Below are positions 54,286 to 62,252 of a stretch of DNA of 64,000 nt, one piece after another. Position numbers and translations under genes: made by a program. The notes under the pieces are model-generated. The model saw only the letters and a program-made list of their open reading frames with translations, had not been told where the DNA came from and searched no databases. The DNA comes from Flavobacteriales bacterium (GTDB lineage Bacteria; Bacteroidota; Bacteroidia; Flavobacteriales_F; PHOS-HE28), in assembly GCA_016703005.1 (NCBI GenBank), contig JADJCX010000014.1:9269-73268 (forward strand), written 5' to 3'. Every line of letters starts with the position of its first letter. Position 1 is the stretch's first letter.

Positions 54286-55071
54286 TCAGAGCGTCCAGCC
54301 ATCATCCACCACGATATTCTGGCCGTTCACGTATTCCGACGCATCGCTGAGCAGGAAGAGCAGTGCTCCGTTGATGTCCTTGGGGTCGAGCATGCCCTTG
54401 CTGGTGGCGCTGGCGTTGTACCGGTCAAGGAATTCCTGCGGCTGCGCATCGCGGATACCGCCCGGGCTGATGGCGTTGCACCGGATCCGCACGCCTTGTC
54501 CGCGGTGGTAGCTGGCGATGTATTTGGTGAGGTGCAGGACACCGGCCTTGATCACGGCGTATTCCACGGGCATGGTCATCGCCGTGCCTGCGTAGATGCC
54601 GAACCTCGGTGCAACGACACCGTAAATGCTCGACATGTTCACGATGTTGCCGTGCCCTTGCCGCTTGAAGAGCTCCAAGAAGCGCTGGCATGCCAGGTAG
54701 TAACCACCCGCATGCAGCCCTACGTGCTCCACAAGGTCTTCGTACGTGGCATCCTCGAAGCGTCGAGCGTAGTTGGCATTGCGCGGGTATGCGTTGTTCA
54801 TCAACGCATCCACGCGCCGAACCGAGCGACCGCCGCCTCCGCGCAACGGTCCAGCGACTCCCTTGTTGGTGGTATCCGCCGCCAACGGTAGCACGCGGTC
54901 TTGGCCGAACGCATCCTGAAGTTCACGGAGTTTCTGTTGTGTGGCCGATTTATCCAGATCGGTGGCCACAAGGTTGGCACCTGCTTCCAACACGGCCTTG
55001 CAGAACGCGGTACCCAAGCGCCCGGTTGCGCCGGTGATCACAATGATCTTACCCTCGAGTGGTCGGTTCAT
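54286..55071 (-). CDS. PtmA-like short-chain dehydrogenase, with compensating frameshifts
   Basis: 261 residues. IIVITGATGRLGTAFCKAVL is the NAD(P) site; DALMNNAYPRNANYARRFED and NVGL-like VEHVGLHAGGYYLACQRFLE, IVNMSSIYGVVAPRFGI (Ser), EYAVIKAGVLHLTKYIASYH (Tyr/Lys with spacing YxxxK as YAVIK), then CNAISPGGIRDAQPQEFLDR and LSDASEYVNGQNIVVDDGW. PtmA-type enzymes act in legionaminic-acid cassettes. Between 54815 and 54862 the frame reads GVAGPLRGGGGRSV, but the +1 frame reads ESLDRCAEAAVARFG, the expected helix, implying two compensating indels. It overlaps the SAM methyltransferase (ATGA). Confidence 0.82.
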   Translation of the reverse strand: MNRPLEGKIIVITGATGRLGTAFCKAVLEAGANLVATDLDKSATQQKLRELQDAFGQDRVLPLAADTTNKGVAGPLRGGGGRSVRRVDALMNNAYPRNANYARRFEDATYEDLVEHVGLHAGGYYLACQRFLELFKRQGHGNIVNMSSIYGVVAPRFGIYAGTAMTMPVEYAVIKAGVLHLTKYIASYHRGQGVRIRCNAISPGGIRDAQPQEFLDRYNASATSKGMLDPKDINGALLFLLSDASEYVNGQNIVVDDGWTL

Positions 55072-55802
55072 TTTACGATCTCCAATATGCCCCAGTTCAT
55101 CAGCACGCCGCCCGAAATCTGCAATCGTCCGCGATCGCTGTTCACTGTGAACGTACCCAATCCTTTGCCATCGTGCACGATATCAATGTTCGGGGTGAAG
55201 GGATGCACATGGTGCTCGACTTTGAGGCCTTCCAGCCAGCGCGCCACCGTTCTCAAGCTGTAGGTGTTGTAATGCACCGAATGCCCCAGTGCCGTGCTCG
55301 GCCGTGTGTGATCGAACAGTTCGGCGCGGATGTCCATGTCGTGCTGGTGGTTGAACAGTGAACTGGCGAAGATCCTTCCGCCCGGCTTGGTGATCCTGAT
55401 CAGTTGGTGCACTGCTGCATGCGGATCGGTAGTGACGAGAAGGGTTTGCCAGCAACACACCAGATCGAAGGAGTCGTCCGGTAGACCCGCCAAGGTGTTC
55501 AAGTCCTCGACAGCGTAGGTGAAGTCGGTGTCGCCGTTCAGCTTGTGCGCCAGTTCCAATGCGCCCGTGTCCAGATCGCAGAGCGTAAAATGGGCGGTAG
55601 GGTACAGTGCTTTCAGGTGATAGCTCAAGGCGCCACCGCCGCACGCGATATCAGCAACATGTGCGGGCTGAAGACCGCGCTCGACGAGCAATGCTTCGAG
55701 CGCTTTCTGCTGCTCGGTCTTCACCACGCTCTTCGTATGATAGTGGAGTGTTTCCGCTGTATTGGCCTTCAGGAAGTTGAGGTAATTATTGGCTTTGCTC
55801 AT
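55068..55802 (-). CDS. Class I SAM-dependent methyltransferase
   Basis: 244 residues. Motif I: HVADIACGGGALSYHLKALY; CDLDTGALELAHKLNG; DDSFDLVCCWQTLLVTTDPH (acidic/aromatic post-I site); LIRITKPGGRIFASSLFNH. The substrate may be a nonulosonate or another glycan residue. It sits between a PtmA-like SDR and an SpsF-like gene, with overlapping start/stop to the SDR. Confidence 0.8.
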   Translation of the reverse strand: MSKANNYLNFLKANTAETLHYHTKSVVKTEQQKALEALLVERGLQPAHVADIACGGGALSYHLKALYPTAHFTLCDLDTGALELAHKLNGDTDFTYAVEDLNTLAGLPDDSFDLVCCWQTLLVTTDPHAAVHQLIRITKPGGRIFASSLFNHQHDMDIRAELFDHTRPSTALGHSVHYNTYSLRTVARWLEGLKVEHHVHPFTPNIDIVHDGKGLGTFTVNSDRGRLQISGGVLMNWGILEIVK

Positions 55803-55837
55803 GTCAGTTGTACAACGTGGCGGGGTGTGGGCGGCAA

Positions 55838-56605
55838 TTATCCGCCATCGATCTCCTTGTCGCGTTCGGTGTTGAAGTTCTCGAAATAGCGCCCCTGCAC
55901 ATGCATGTTGATGCGGTGAAGTTCGTGTATCCGCACGTATTCAATGAGGTCCTCGTCGGGCATGTCGAGCAGACCTTCACCGAGCCGCTCGATGATGGTG
56001 CGGAAGAAGGTGGCGTCCTCTTCATAATCCAGCGTGAACCGCATTGGCCCATCCGGAGCATGATCGCCGAGTTTGATGGTTCGGGTGCGGGGAGCTTTGA
56101 ACACGCGGCCCCAGCCCGTTGCGTACTGATCTCCTTGCGCCGCTTCCACCGAACGCTTCAGGTAGGCTGTTGTGTAACCGCTCACATTCATGCCCAACGG
56201 AAGTCCCGCCGTTGCAACGATGTCCGCATCATCGGTGGTGGGCAGTGCATCGTACACGAGGCGTGCGGCATGGAACGAGCATAGCACATCGTCGCCATCG
56301 ATGCTGATGATCCTATCGAGACCATGCGCTTCGGCGCACTGCAACTGACGCAAGGGGATGTGCGCATCGCTGCCGTGGAATACTTCCACCGGAAGCTGGC
56401 CTAGTGCGGATGCGAACACGTCGTTACCCGCCGCAGTACTGGTGGCGATGATGATCTTGATGTTGCCACCGGCGATCTTTTGCTGGAACTCGTGTGCCAT
56501 GCGCGCGCACAACCATGTGATCATGGGCTTGCCTCCGGCCAACAACAAATGCTTCGCAGGCAATCGTGCCGACCCCATGCGTGCGGTGATCAGCAGTCCG
56601 GTCAT
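55838..56605 (-). CDS. SpsF-like cytidylyltransferase family protein (second copy)
   Basis: 255 residues from ATG 56605 (MTGLLITARMGSARLPAKHL), which overlaps the Gfo/Idh stop (ATGA). ITARMGSARLPAKHLLLAGG, KIIIATSTAAGNDVFASALG, VFHGSDAHIPLRQLQCAEAH and SIDGDDVLCSFHAARLVYDA show the nucleotidyltransferase fold with a DGDD site; later MRFTLDYEEDATFFRTIIER. Same family as 45188-46021 but divergent. It may activate a different sugar or the nonulosonate itself. Confidence 0.75.
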   Translation of the reverse strand: MTGLLITARMGSARLPAKHLLLAGGKPMITWLCARMAHEFQQKIAGGNIKIIIATSTAAGNDVFASALGQLPVEVFHGSDAHIPLRQLQCAEAHGLDRIISIDGDDVLCSFHAARLVYDALPTTDDADIVATAGLPLGMNVSGYTTAYLKRSVEAAQGDQYATGWGRVFKAPRTRTIKLGDHAPDGPMRFTLDYEEDATFFRTIIERLGEGLLDMPDEDLIEYVRIHELHRINMHVQGRYFENFNTERDKEIDGG

Positions 56606-57645
56606 GCCGTCAACCATCGGCCCTGTTCCCATGATCGTTCAAGGGTGTAGAGCAGTTTCAAAACCCGATGATCGTTCTCCAAGGTGTTCACGTAATGCGA
56701 AGGCTCCGCAATACCGTTCAGGAACGCACGCATCTCCTCGATATACATGCCTTCGGTAATGCTCTTGTTGTACCCGGCCGCTGCCGCTGGCATTTCGTGC
56801 GTGATGGTTTCCCATTCCTGCCGGTCGTGGTGGAAGACGCGCACGAATTGATCGTCCCAATCCCACATGAGCTGTCGTTCACTGCCGTTGATCAGCAGGC
56901 GGCGTATGGGTTGGCGCGTAACGACATCGATGGTGAGCACCATGGAGAAGGTGCCGTGGTCGAGGATGGCATTGTAGGTATCGTCGATGAGCGGCGCGCC
57001 GGGTATGTCGATGGTCTTGCGGTGCATGCCGCACACGCGCTGCGGGAATCCGAACAGCATGGTGAGCCATGTCAGATCGAACGGCACGATCTCGCGCGCA
57101 CCCCCGGTCTCCTTCTTGCTGGCGTAGAAGTCGCTCACTTTCTCGTACGGATGCCAATCGGGCAAGTAGCTGCCGGAGTGGTAGATCACGTTGCTCACAG
57201 TACCGAGGTTGCCGCTGCGCACGCGCTCGAACACGGTGCGCATGGCAGGGTGGTAGAACATAGTAGCACTGGGCGCGGCAAAGACATTCTTGCTGCGGGC
57301 TTCCGCGATGATGTCCTCGAGCCCTTCATCGGTAACGCTCGCTTCCACGAAGAAGGGAATATCGAGAGCGATCGCTTCCTTCATGTACACGTGGTGCACA
57401 TCCGGCGGCACGGAGATGATGAGGATGGCGGGCCTCGCGACGGCTAACGCGGCCTTGAAGTCGGCATGGACCGGAATGCCCGAGGCGGTGGAAGTCTCAG
57501 CGCGGCGGTCTTCACGCAGGTCGAAGCCGTGGATGTTGGAAGCGCCGAGCGCGATGAGGTTTCGGATGCGGCGCTTGCCCATGCTGCCTAGGCCCACCAC
57601 CAGAATGGGTTTGCTGAGTTGGTCCCTCCAGTTTTCGGCAGCCAT
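56602..57645 (-). CDS. Gfo/Idh/MocA-family oxidoreductase
   Basis: 347 residues. KPILVVGLGSMGKRRIRNLI is the Rossmann NAD(P) site, followed by VARPAILIISVPPDVHHVYM and IPFFVEASVTDEGLEDII (the EKP-like site, here VEA). The C-terminal alpha/beta domain has GGAREIVPFDLTWLTMLFG. Substrate unknown. Related oxidoreductases (PtmF/others) occur in legionaminic and bacillosamine-type cassettes, so a role in the same pathway is likely. It overlaps the SpsF-like gene and follows the exporter ATPase by three bases. Confidence 0.8.
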   Translation of the reverse strand: MAAENWRDQLSKPILVVGLGSMGKRRIRNLIALGASNIHGFDLREDRRAETSTASGIPVHADFKAALAVARPAILIISVPPDVHHVYMKEAIALDIPFFVEASVTDEGLEDIIAEARSKNVFAAPSATMFYHPAMRTVFERVRSGNLGTVSNVIYHSGSYLPDWHPYEKVSDFYASKKETGGAREIVPFDLTWLTMLFGFPQRVCGMHRKTIDIPGAPLIDDTYNAILDHGTFSMVLTIDVVTRQPIRRLLINGSERQLMWDWDDQFVRVFHHDRQEWETITHEMPAAAAGYNKSITEGMYIEEMRAFLNGIAEPSHYVNTLENDHRVLKLLYTLERSWEQGRWLTA

Positions 57646-57648
57646 GCG

Positions 57649-58880
57649 TCAGAGTTGTGCGATGTCCCACTGGAATTTCGGGCGCAGCATGCCCGTCACC
57701 GTGGCGTAGCTCGGTGCGCGGGTGGGTGACTCCAGATCGTCGAGCACTTGTATGCTGATGGCGTTCTCGAGCACCAGATGCACCTTGTGTGGCAGCCACG
57801 TGCAGAACCAGAAGCTCACGTAGTATGTGTCTTCGTTGAAGAGGTTGGCGGGGAAGTGCAAGCTCGCGCGGTAACGTCCCGGCTCGGTGGGGTGGTTGCC
57901 TTCGCCGGGAACGTCATGAATGCTTGCTCGCCTTTGCTGTTGTACACGAGCGCAACAGGCTGCGGTTTGTAGCCGCGTTCGGCGATCTCGAAGTCCACCT
58001 CGAGGTCGAAGGCTTGTGTCACTTGCGCGTGGTCGATCACTTTGCCGTTGGTGTTCGTCCAGCGTAGGTGGGTAATGCGCCCCGCGCCATCGCTGCTGAT
58101 GGGGGAGGAACTCAGGTCCTTCTCGCCCGTAAGTTCGTCGTTGTTCTTGTTGAGGTACTGGCTGGTGATGGCACCGGGTTCGCCCATGGCCTCCACGCGA
58201 CCAGCATCCAGCAGCACGCAGCGCGAGCACAAGCTGTTGATCGCGCTCATGTTGTGGCTCACGAACAGGATGGTGCGGCCACTGTTGGCCACGTCCTTCA
58301 TCTTCCCTAAGCACTTGCGCTGGAACTCCACATCGCCCACGGCGAGCACCTCGTCGATGATCATCACCTCGGGCTCCAAGTGCGCAGCCACAGCGAAAGC
58401 GAGGCGCACCTTTTGTCCGCTGCTATAGTGCTTCACCGGCGTGTCGATGAACTTCTGCACGCCACTGAAGTCAACGATCTCATCGTACTTGCGACGTACT
58501 TCTGCGCGGCGCATACCGAGTATGGTGCCGTTGAGGAAGATGTTCTCGCGGCCGCTCAGCTCCGGGTGGAAGCCGGTGCCCACTTCGAGCAACGAACTCA
58601 CATGACCGTCGATCGTGAAACGCCCTTCGGTGGGCACGGTGATACGACTGAGCATCTTCAACAACGTGCTCTTGCCTGCGCCGTTGCGACCGATGATCCC
58701 CACGGCCTCACCGCGGTCGAGGGTGAACGACACATCGCGCACGGCCCAGAAATCCTCGCGCTTCCCGCCGGTGATCCGTTTCAGGTTCTCCGTCATGCGC
58801 GCACGCGGATCGAAGCCGGTGGGTCCGCCCAACTTGTAGCGTTTGCCCAGACCTTCCACCGTTACCATGCGGTTGCTCAT
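57649..58880 (-). CDS. wzt: Wzt-type polysaccharide ABC exporter ATPase, one frameshift
   Basis: Starts MSNRMVTVEGLGKRYKLGGP. Walker A VGIIGRNGAGKSTLLKMLSR, HVSSLLEVGTGFHPELSGRE (Wzt-specific), signature HYSSGQKVRLAFAVAAHLEP, Walker B VMIIDEVLAVGD and the H-loop ILFVSHNMSAI. A C-terminal carbohydrate-binding-type domain begins near residue 265. The frame breaks at about 57908: AFMTFP continues as GEGNHPTEPGRYRASLHFPA only if one base is added in the CCCGG run. The repaired length is about 410 residues. The C-terminal domain probably recognises the finished glycan. Paired with the permease, three bases apart. Confidence 0.87.
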
Positions 58881-58883
58881 GCG

Positions 58884-59708
58884 CTATACAAGGTCGGCCA
58901 CCACGCGCTCCATGGAGCGGAAATAGATGAAACTGGTAACGAACAGGAACGCACCGCTGACTAGGCTGAGTATGCACAAACCACCGGGATCGCCCAGCCC
59001 CAGTATGCTCCAGCGCCACCCTTCCACCACGCCGGCCATGGGGTTGAGGAAGTACAGCACCTGCACCCAATGCGGTACCGAAGCCGTGATCTTACTGGCG
59101 GGGTAGGCGATGGGAGTAATGAACAGGCCGAACTGGATCATGAAGGGTACCACGTGTTGCAGATCGCGGAAGCGGATGGAAAGCGCACTGATCCAGATGC
59201 CGGTGCCCAGCGCAACAACGATGATGAGCACCAGATACAACGGAGCGAAGATCAAGTGTGCGCTTGGCGATACGCCGTACCACACGAACAACGCCACCAT
59301 CATGAGCAATGCGACCAACAGGTCCATCAAGCCCACGGCCGCTTTGCTCAATGGAATGATGAGCCGCGGGAAATAGATCTTGCGCACGATCTCCTGCGCG
59401 CCGATGATGCTGCCGCCGCTTTCCTTCAGTACGAAGGCGAAGTAGCTCCATGCGCTGATGCCTACGATGGCGAAGAGCGGGTACGGCACGTTGCCCGTTT
59501 CCACCTCCACGGCGCGACCGAAGATGAGCGACATGATGATGAGCGTTGCCAACGGCTGCACCACGGCCCAGGCCAATCCGAGCACCGTCTGTGCATAGCG
59601 CACTTTCAGGTCCCTGATGGCCAGCGTAAGGAAGAGGTCGCGGTGGGCGAAAAGCTCGCGCAGATCCGGGAGCACCTTCCAATGCTTGGCGTCGACGGTA
59701 ATGCGCAT
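58884..59708 (-). CDS. wzm: Wzm-type polysaccharide ABC exporter permease (ABC-2)
   Basis: 274 residues, about six membrane segments. LFLTLAIRDLKVRYAQTVLG, then LAWAVVQPLATLIIMSLIFG, FAIVGISAWSYFAFVLKESG, VRKIYFPRLIIPLSKAAVGL and IPIAYPASKI-like TPIAYPASKITASVPHWV are hallmarks of ABC-2 polysaccharide permeases. First gene of the long minus-strand unit that includes the nonulosonate cassette, so the exported polymer or lipid-linked glycan may carry it. Upstream, TACACTTG (59754-59761, minus) is one mismatch from the -7 consensus. Confidence 0.88.
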   Translation of the reverse strand: MRITVDAKHWKVLPDLRELFAHRDLFLTLAIRDLKVRYAQTVLGLAWAVVQPLATLIIMSLIFGRAVEVETGNVPYPLFAIVGISAWSYFAFVLKESGGSIIGAQEIVRKIYFPRLIIPLSKAAVGLMDLLVALLMMVALFVWYGVSPSAHLIFAPLYLVLIIVVALGTGIWISALSIRFRDLQHVVPFMIQFGLFITPIAYPASKITASVPHWVQVLYFLNPMAGVVEGWRWSILGLGDPGGLCILSLVSGAFLFVTSFIYFRSMERVVADLV

Positions 59709-59713
59709 CTACA

Positions 59714-59743
59714 GGTGGAAAGTGGAAAGTGGTAAGTGGTAAG
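59714..59743. repeat. Short tandem repeat upstream of wzm
   Basis: GGTGGAAAGTGGAAAGTGGT then AAGTGGTAAG, about four units of a seven-base motif (GTGGAAA/GTGGTAA). It sits in the divergent gap six bases before the wzm start, where copy number could affect expression. Confidence 0.55.
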
Positions 59744-59864
59744 AGGGAAGGGCCAAGTGTAAAGGGGATACTGCGGGCGCTCGAAGTGAAAGCGTGGAAG
59801 CGGGGCGAATGTAGTTTCTTGGTCAGGCGTTCCGTGGTGTTGGAAAGCGGCGCATCAACAGGGA

Positions 59865-60449
59865 ATGGAGAACAAAACGTTGGTGGTTTGCACGGCGAAT
59901 GCCGGTAAGCTGGAGGAGTTGCGGTTGCTGCTGCCGAAGCACTTGGTGCTGCGCACGTTGGAGGAGGCGGGCATCACTGAAGATGTACCCGAGACCGGCG
60001 AAACGCTGGAGGCGAACGCGCTCCAGAAAGCGCGTTATGTGCATGAACGCACCGGCCTCGCCTGCGTGGCCGACGATACCGGGCTGGAAGTGGATGCGCT
60101 CGATGGGGCGCCGGGTGTGTTCAGTGCGCGCTACGCCGGCCCGCAGCGCAACGCTGCCGACAACATGAAGAAGATGCTCGCTGAACTCGATGGCACGTCC
60201 GACCGTCGAGCGCGCTTCCGAACGGTGATCGCATACATCGATAGCGATGGGAGCGAGCATCAATTCGAAGGCGAAGTACAGGGCACCATCACACATGAGC
60301 TGCGTGGGATCGGCGGCTTCGGTTACGATCCCATCTTCCTGCCGCACATGAGCGATCTCACCTTCGCTGAATTACCGATCGAGAAGAAGAATGCGATCAG
60401 CCATCGAGCGCAAGCGGTGTGGCGGTTCGCTCGATTCATAAGTGAGTGA
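59865..60449 (+). CDS. rdgB: RdgB/HAM1-family purine NTP pyrophosphatase
   Basis: 194 residues. Hydrolyses XTP/ITP/dITP and keeps deaminated purines out of nucleic acids. LVVCTANAGKLEELRLLLPK and ETGETLEANALQKARYVHER, ACVADDTGLEVDALDGAPGV (the ADD metal site), SARYAGPQRNAADNMKKML, then GFGYDPIFLPHMSDLTFAEL and KNAISHRAQAVW are all conserved. Length is standard. A short AGGGA lies directly before the ATG. It converges with ddl. Confidence 0.95.
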   Translation: MENKTLVVCTANAGKLEELRLLLPKHLVLRTLEEAGITEDVPETGETLEANALQKARYVHERTGLACVADDTGLEVDALDGAPGVFSARYAGPQRNAADNMKKMLAELDGTSDRRARFRTVIAYIDSDGSEHQFEGEVQGTITHELRGIGGFGYDPIFLPHMSDLTFAELPIEKKNAISHRAQAVWRFARFISE

Positions 60450-60462
60450 CCTCACCCCCCGA

Positions 60463-60483
60463 CCCATCTCCAAAGGAGAGGGG
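60463..60483. terminator. Hairpin in the convergent rdgB-ddl gap, repeat-like
   Basis: CCCATCTCC AAA GGAGAGGGG, eight pairs with one mismatch. It resembles the CCCCTCTCC/GGAGAGGGG intergenic element common in Bacteroidota and could end both transcripts. Confidence 0.45.
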
Positions 60484-60511
60484 AGGAACAACGCATCGCA
60501 CAAGTATCCGA

Positions 60512-61525
60512 TCAGCGTTTCACGATCCCTTCAATGATCGTATTGATCGCGTTCGCAACCCCTATCCCAGCCACCTCCAACATCTTCGGGTAGATGCTGG
60601 CGCCGCTGAAACCGGGTGTTGTGTTCACTTCAATGGTGTACACCTCCTGACCTGTCCAGATGTGGTCCACGCGCACCATACCGTTGCAGTTGAGGGCGCG
60701 GTAGATGGCTTCGCTGCGCTGCTGCACGGTGCGGGTAACATCATCGGGCAGGGGAGCGGGCACCAATTCCTCGGTGTCTTTGGAATGGTACTTCGCTTCG
60801 TAGTCGAAGAACTCGTGGGTGTGGCGCACCTCGCAGATGGGCAGCGCCTGCACGTGGCCGTTCAAGCGGATAACACCGCAAGTAAGCTCGCGGCCCACCA
60901 CGCAACCCTCGGCCATAACGGCGCTGCACTCGCCAAAAGCCTTGGCCAACGCGGGGCCGAGCTCCTCGGCGGTTTTCACCTTGCTGATACCGAGACTGCT
61001 ACCACTCTCATCGGGTTTCACGAAACAGGGCAAGCCCACTTGCTCCAGTATAGTGCGCCCCGGATCGTCGTTGCCGGCATGCACCATTACCGATGGCGCC
61101 ACTGCGAAACCCATTTGGCGCAACAGGCTCACGGTGCTGTACTTGCTGAAGCTGAGCGCCATGTTCAGCACGCCGCCGGTCTGGTATGGTATGCCGAGCA
61201 TGTCCAGCAGCCCCTGCAACTTGCCGTCCTCGCCAGGCGCCCCGTGTATGGCGATCAGTGCTGCATCGAATTTCCTGACGTGCAAGGGATCGTCACCCTT
61301 CGAAGGGGGTAGGGGGATGCGGACACTGAGCACTCCCCGATCCAGCGGCACCGCCTCCTCGTTGGGTGTTTCGCAGGTCCATGCCTCGCGTGTAAGGGTT
61401 ATGTACAGGGCTTGGTAGCGCGTGGTGTCGATGGCATCCATCATGCGCTTGGCGCTCTGCATGCTTATTACACGCTCGCCGGTATAGCCGCCGCGGAACA
61501 CGGCGATCAGGGGTAGTTGGCTCAT
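60512..61525 (-). CDS. ddl: D-alanine-D-alanine ligase Ddl
   Basis: Joins two D-Ala for peptidoglycan. 337 residues, ATP-grasp. LIAVFRGGYTGERVISMQSA at the N-terminus; ALIAIHGAPGEDGKLQGLLD; LGIPYQTGGVLNMALSFSKY; PCFVKPDESGSSLGISKVKT (ATP-binding Lys); TCGVIRLNGHVQALPICEVR; MVRVDHIWTGQEVYTIEVNT (metal site, E-N). Residues about 69-82 (RIPLPPSKGDDPLH) look like an in-frame insertion of a palindromic repeat (CCCTTCGAAGGG, 61296-61307) in a surface loop. Confidence 0.93.
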   Translation of the reverse strand: MSQLPLIAVFRGGYTGERVISMQSAKRMMDAIDTTRYQALYITLTREAWTCETPNEEAVPLDRGVLSVRIPLPPSKGDDPLHVRKFDAALIAIHGAPGEDGKLQGLLDMLGIPYQTGGVLNMALSFSKYSTVSLLRQMGFAVAPSVMVHAGNDDPGRTILEQVGLPCFVKPDESGSSLGISKVKTAEELGPALAKAFGECSAVMAEGCVVGRELTCGVIRLNGHVQALPICEVRHTHEFFDYEAKYHSKDTEELVPAPLPDDVTRTVQQRSEAIYRALNCNGMVRVDHIWTGQEVYTIEVNTTPGFSGASIYPKMLEVAGIGVANAINTIIEGIVKR

Positions 61526-61930
61526 TGGACGACCGCTGTAACGTTAGCGAAGGCGGAATGTGAGCGAAAAGTACCGGCGCCGGAAGTCGCGCAGAGCTGT
61601 TGGCCAGCGGACTGTTAACGGGTGGGTGTGGGATGGGGGCTTGGGGCGCGGGTAACACCTTAAGGAAGGAAATTCACCTTCTCCAACCGGGCCTACTGAC
61701 CACCTCACGCAAAGGCGCTATGCCCGATTTACCGTTACTGTCCCTCTGTCAACCCCATGTGGAATGTCCTTGGCTTGCGCGCGCACATCCAACTTCACGC
61801 CCTGTTCGGTAAATACCAGTGGAGCCTGTTGCGCCAGTTGCCCGGTTTGATCATGTGTAAGCACCCCTGTTCAGGTGCCCGTGATAGTAGAACCTTTACC
61901 CCCTCCCGTCGATCATCGCAGCTGCCCCCT
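61526..61930. other. Intergenic region between ddl and a small gene
   Basis: About 400 bases with no gene. Contains a weak hairpin GCACC/GGTGC (about 61864-61880). No exact TAnnTTTG promoter was found; AACCTTTACC near 61890 is the nearest. Confidence 0.4.
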
Positions 61931-62170
61931 ATGCCCTATCCCCTCCATCGCCAACTCATCGACGGTCGCAGCTTGTACCGGATCGAATCCGCCGATACGT
62001 TCACCGAGATCCAGATCGTGGGCGCGCGGGCGATCGTTCATCGGGTGGTGGCGCGCACCTACCCCGAGAAAGTGCTGATCCACGAGCTGATCGCGATGAC
62101 CAATGGTTCGTACAAGGAGATTGGGGCAGCGGTCTTCAATGCCGCGCTGGAGCGGGCTGAGATGCCTTGA
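61931..62170 (+). CDS. Small conserved protein, unknown function
   Basis: 79 residues from ATG 61931 (MPYPLHRQLIDGRSLYRIES). The longer in-frame start (61757) would run through non-coding-looking sequence. Two alpha/beta blocks, FTEIQIVGARAIVHRVVART and EKVLIHELIAMTNGSYKEIG, resemble a small conserved family seen in related genomes, but no family name is recalled. No signal peptide or membrane segment. It could be a small cytosolic regulator or part of a toxin-antitoxin pair; no partner is visible. Confidence 0.55.
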   Translation: MPYPLHRQLIDGRSLYRIESADTFTEIQIVGARAIVHRVVARTYPEKVLIHELIAMTNGSYKEIGAAVFNAALERAEMP

Positions 62171-62252
62171 CTTGTGTATCGTGACGGAAAGAATGGCCGC
62201 CTAGGCGACGCACCTGTATGCCGTCGCGTCCTATCTTTTGCGGATCGGAACC

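Noticed and set aside
57649..58314. Separate 221-codon gene after the ABC ATPase
   Set aside because: Its only meaningful part is the continuation of the Wzt C-terminal domain after the frameshift.
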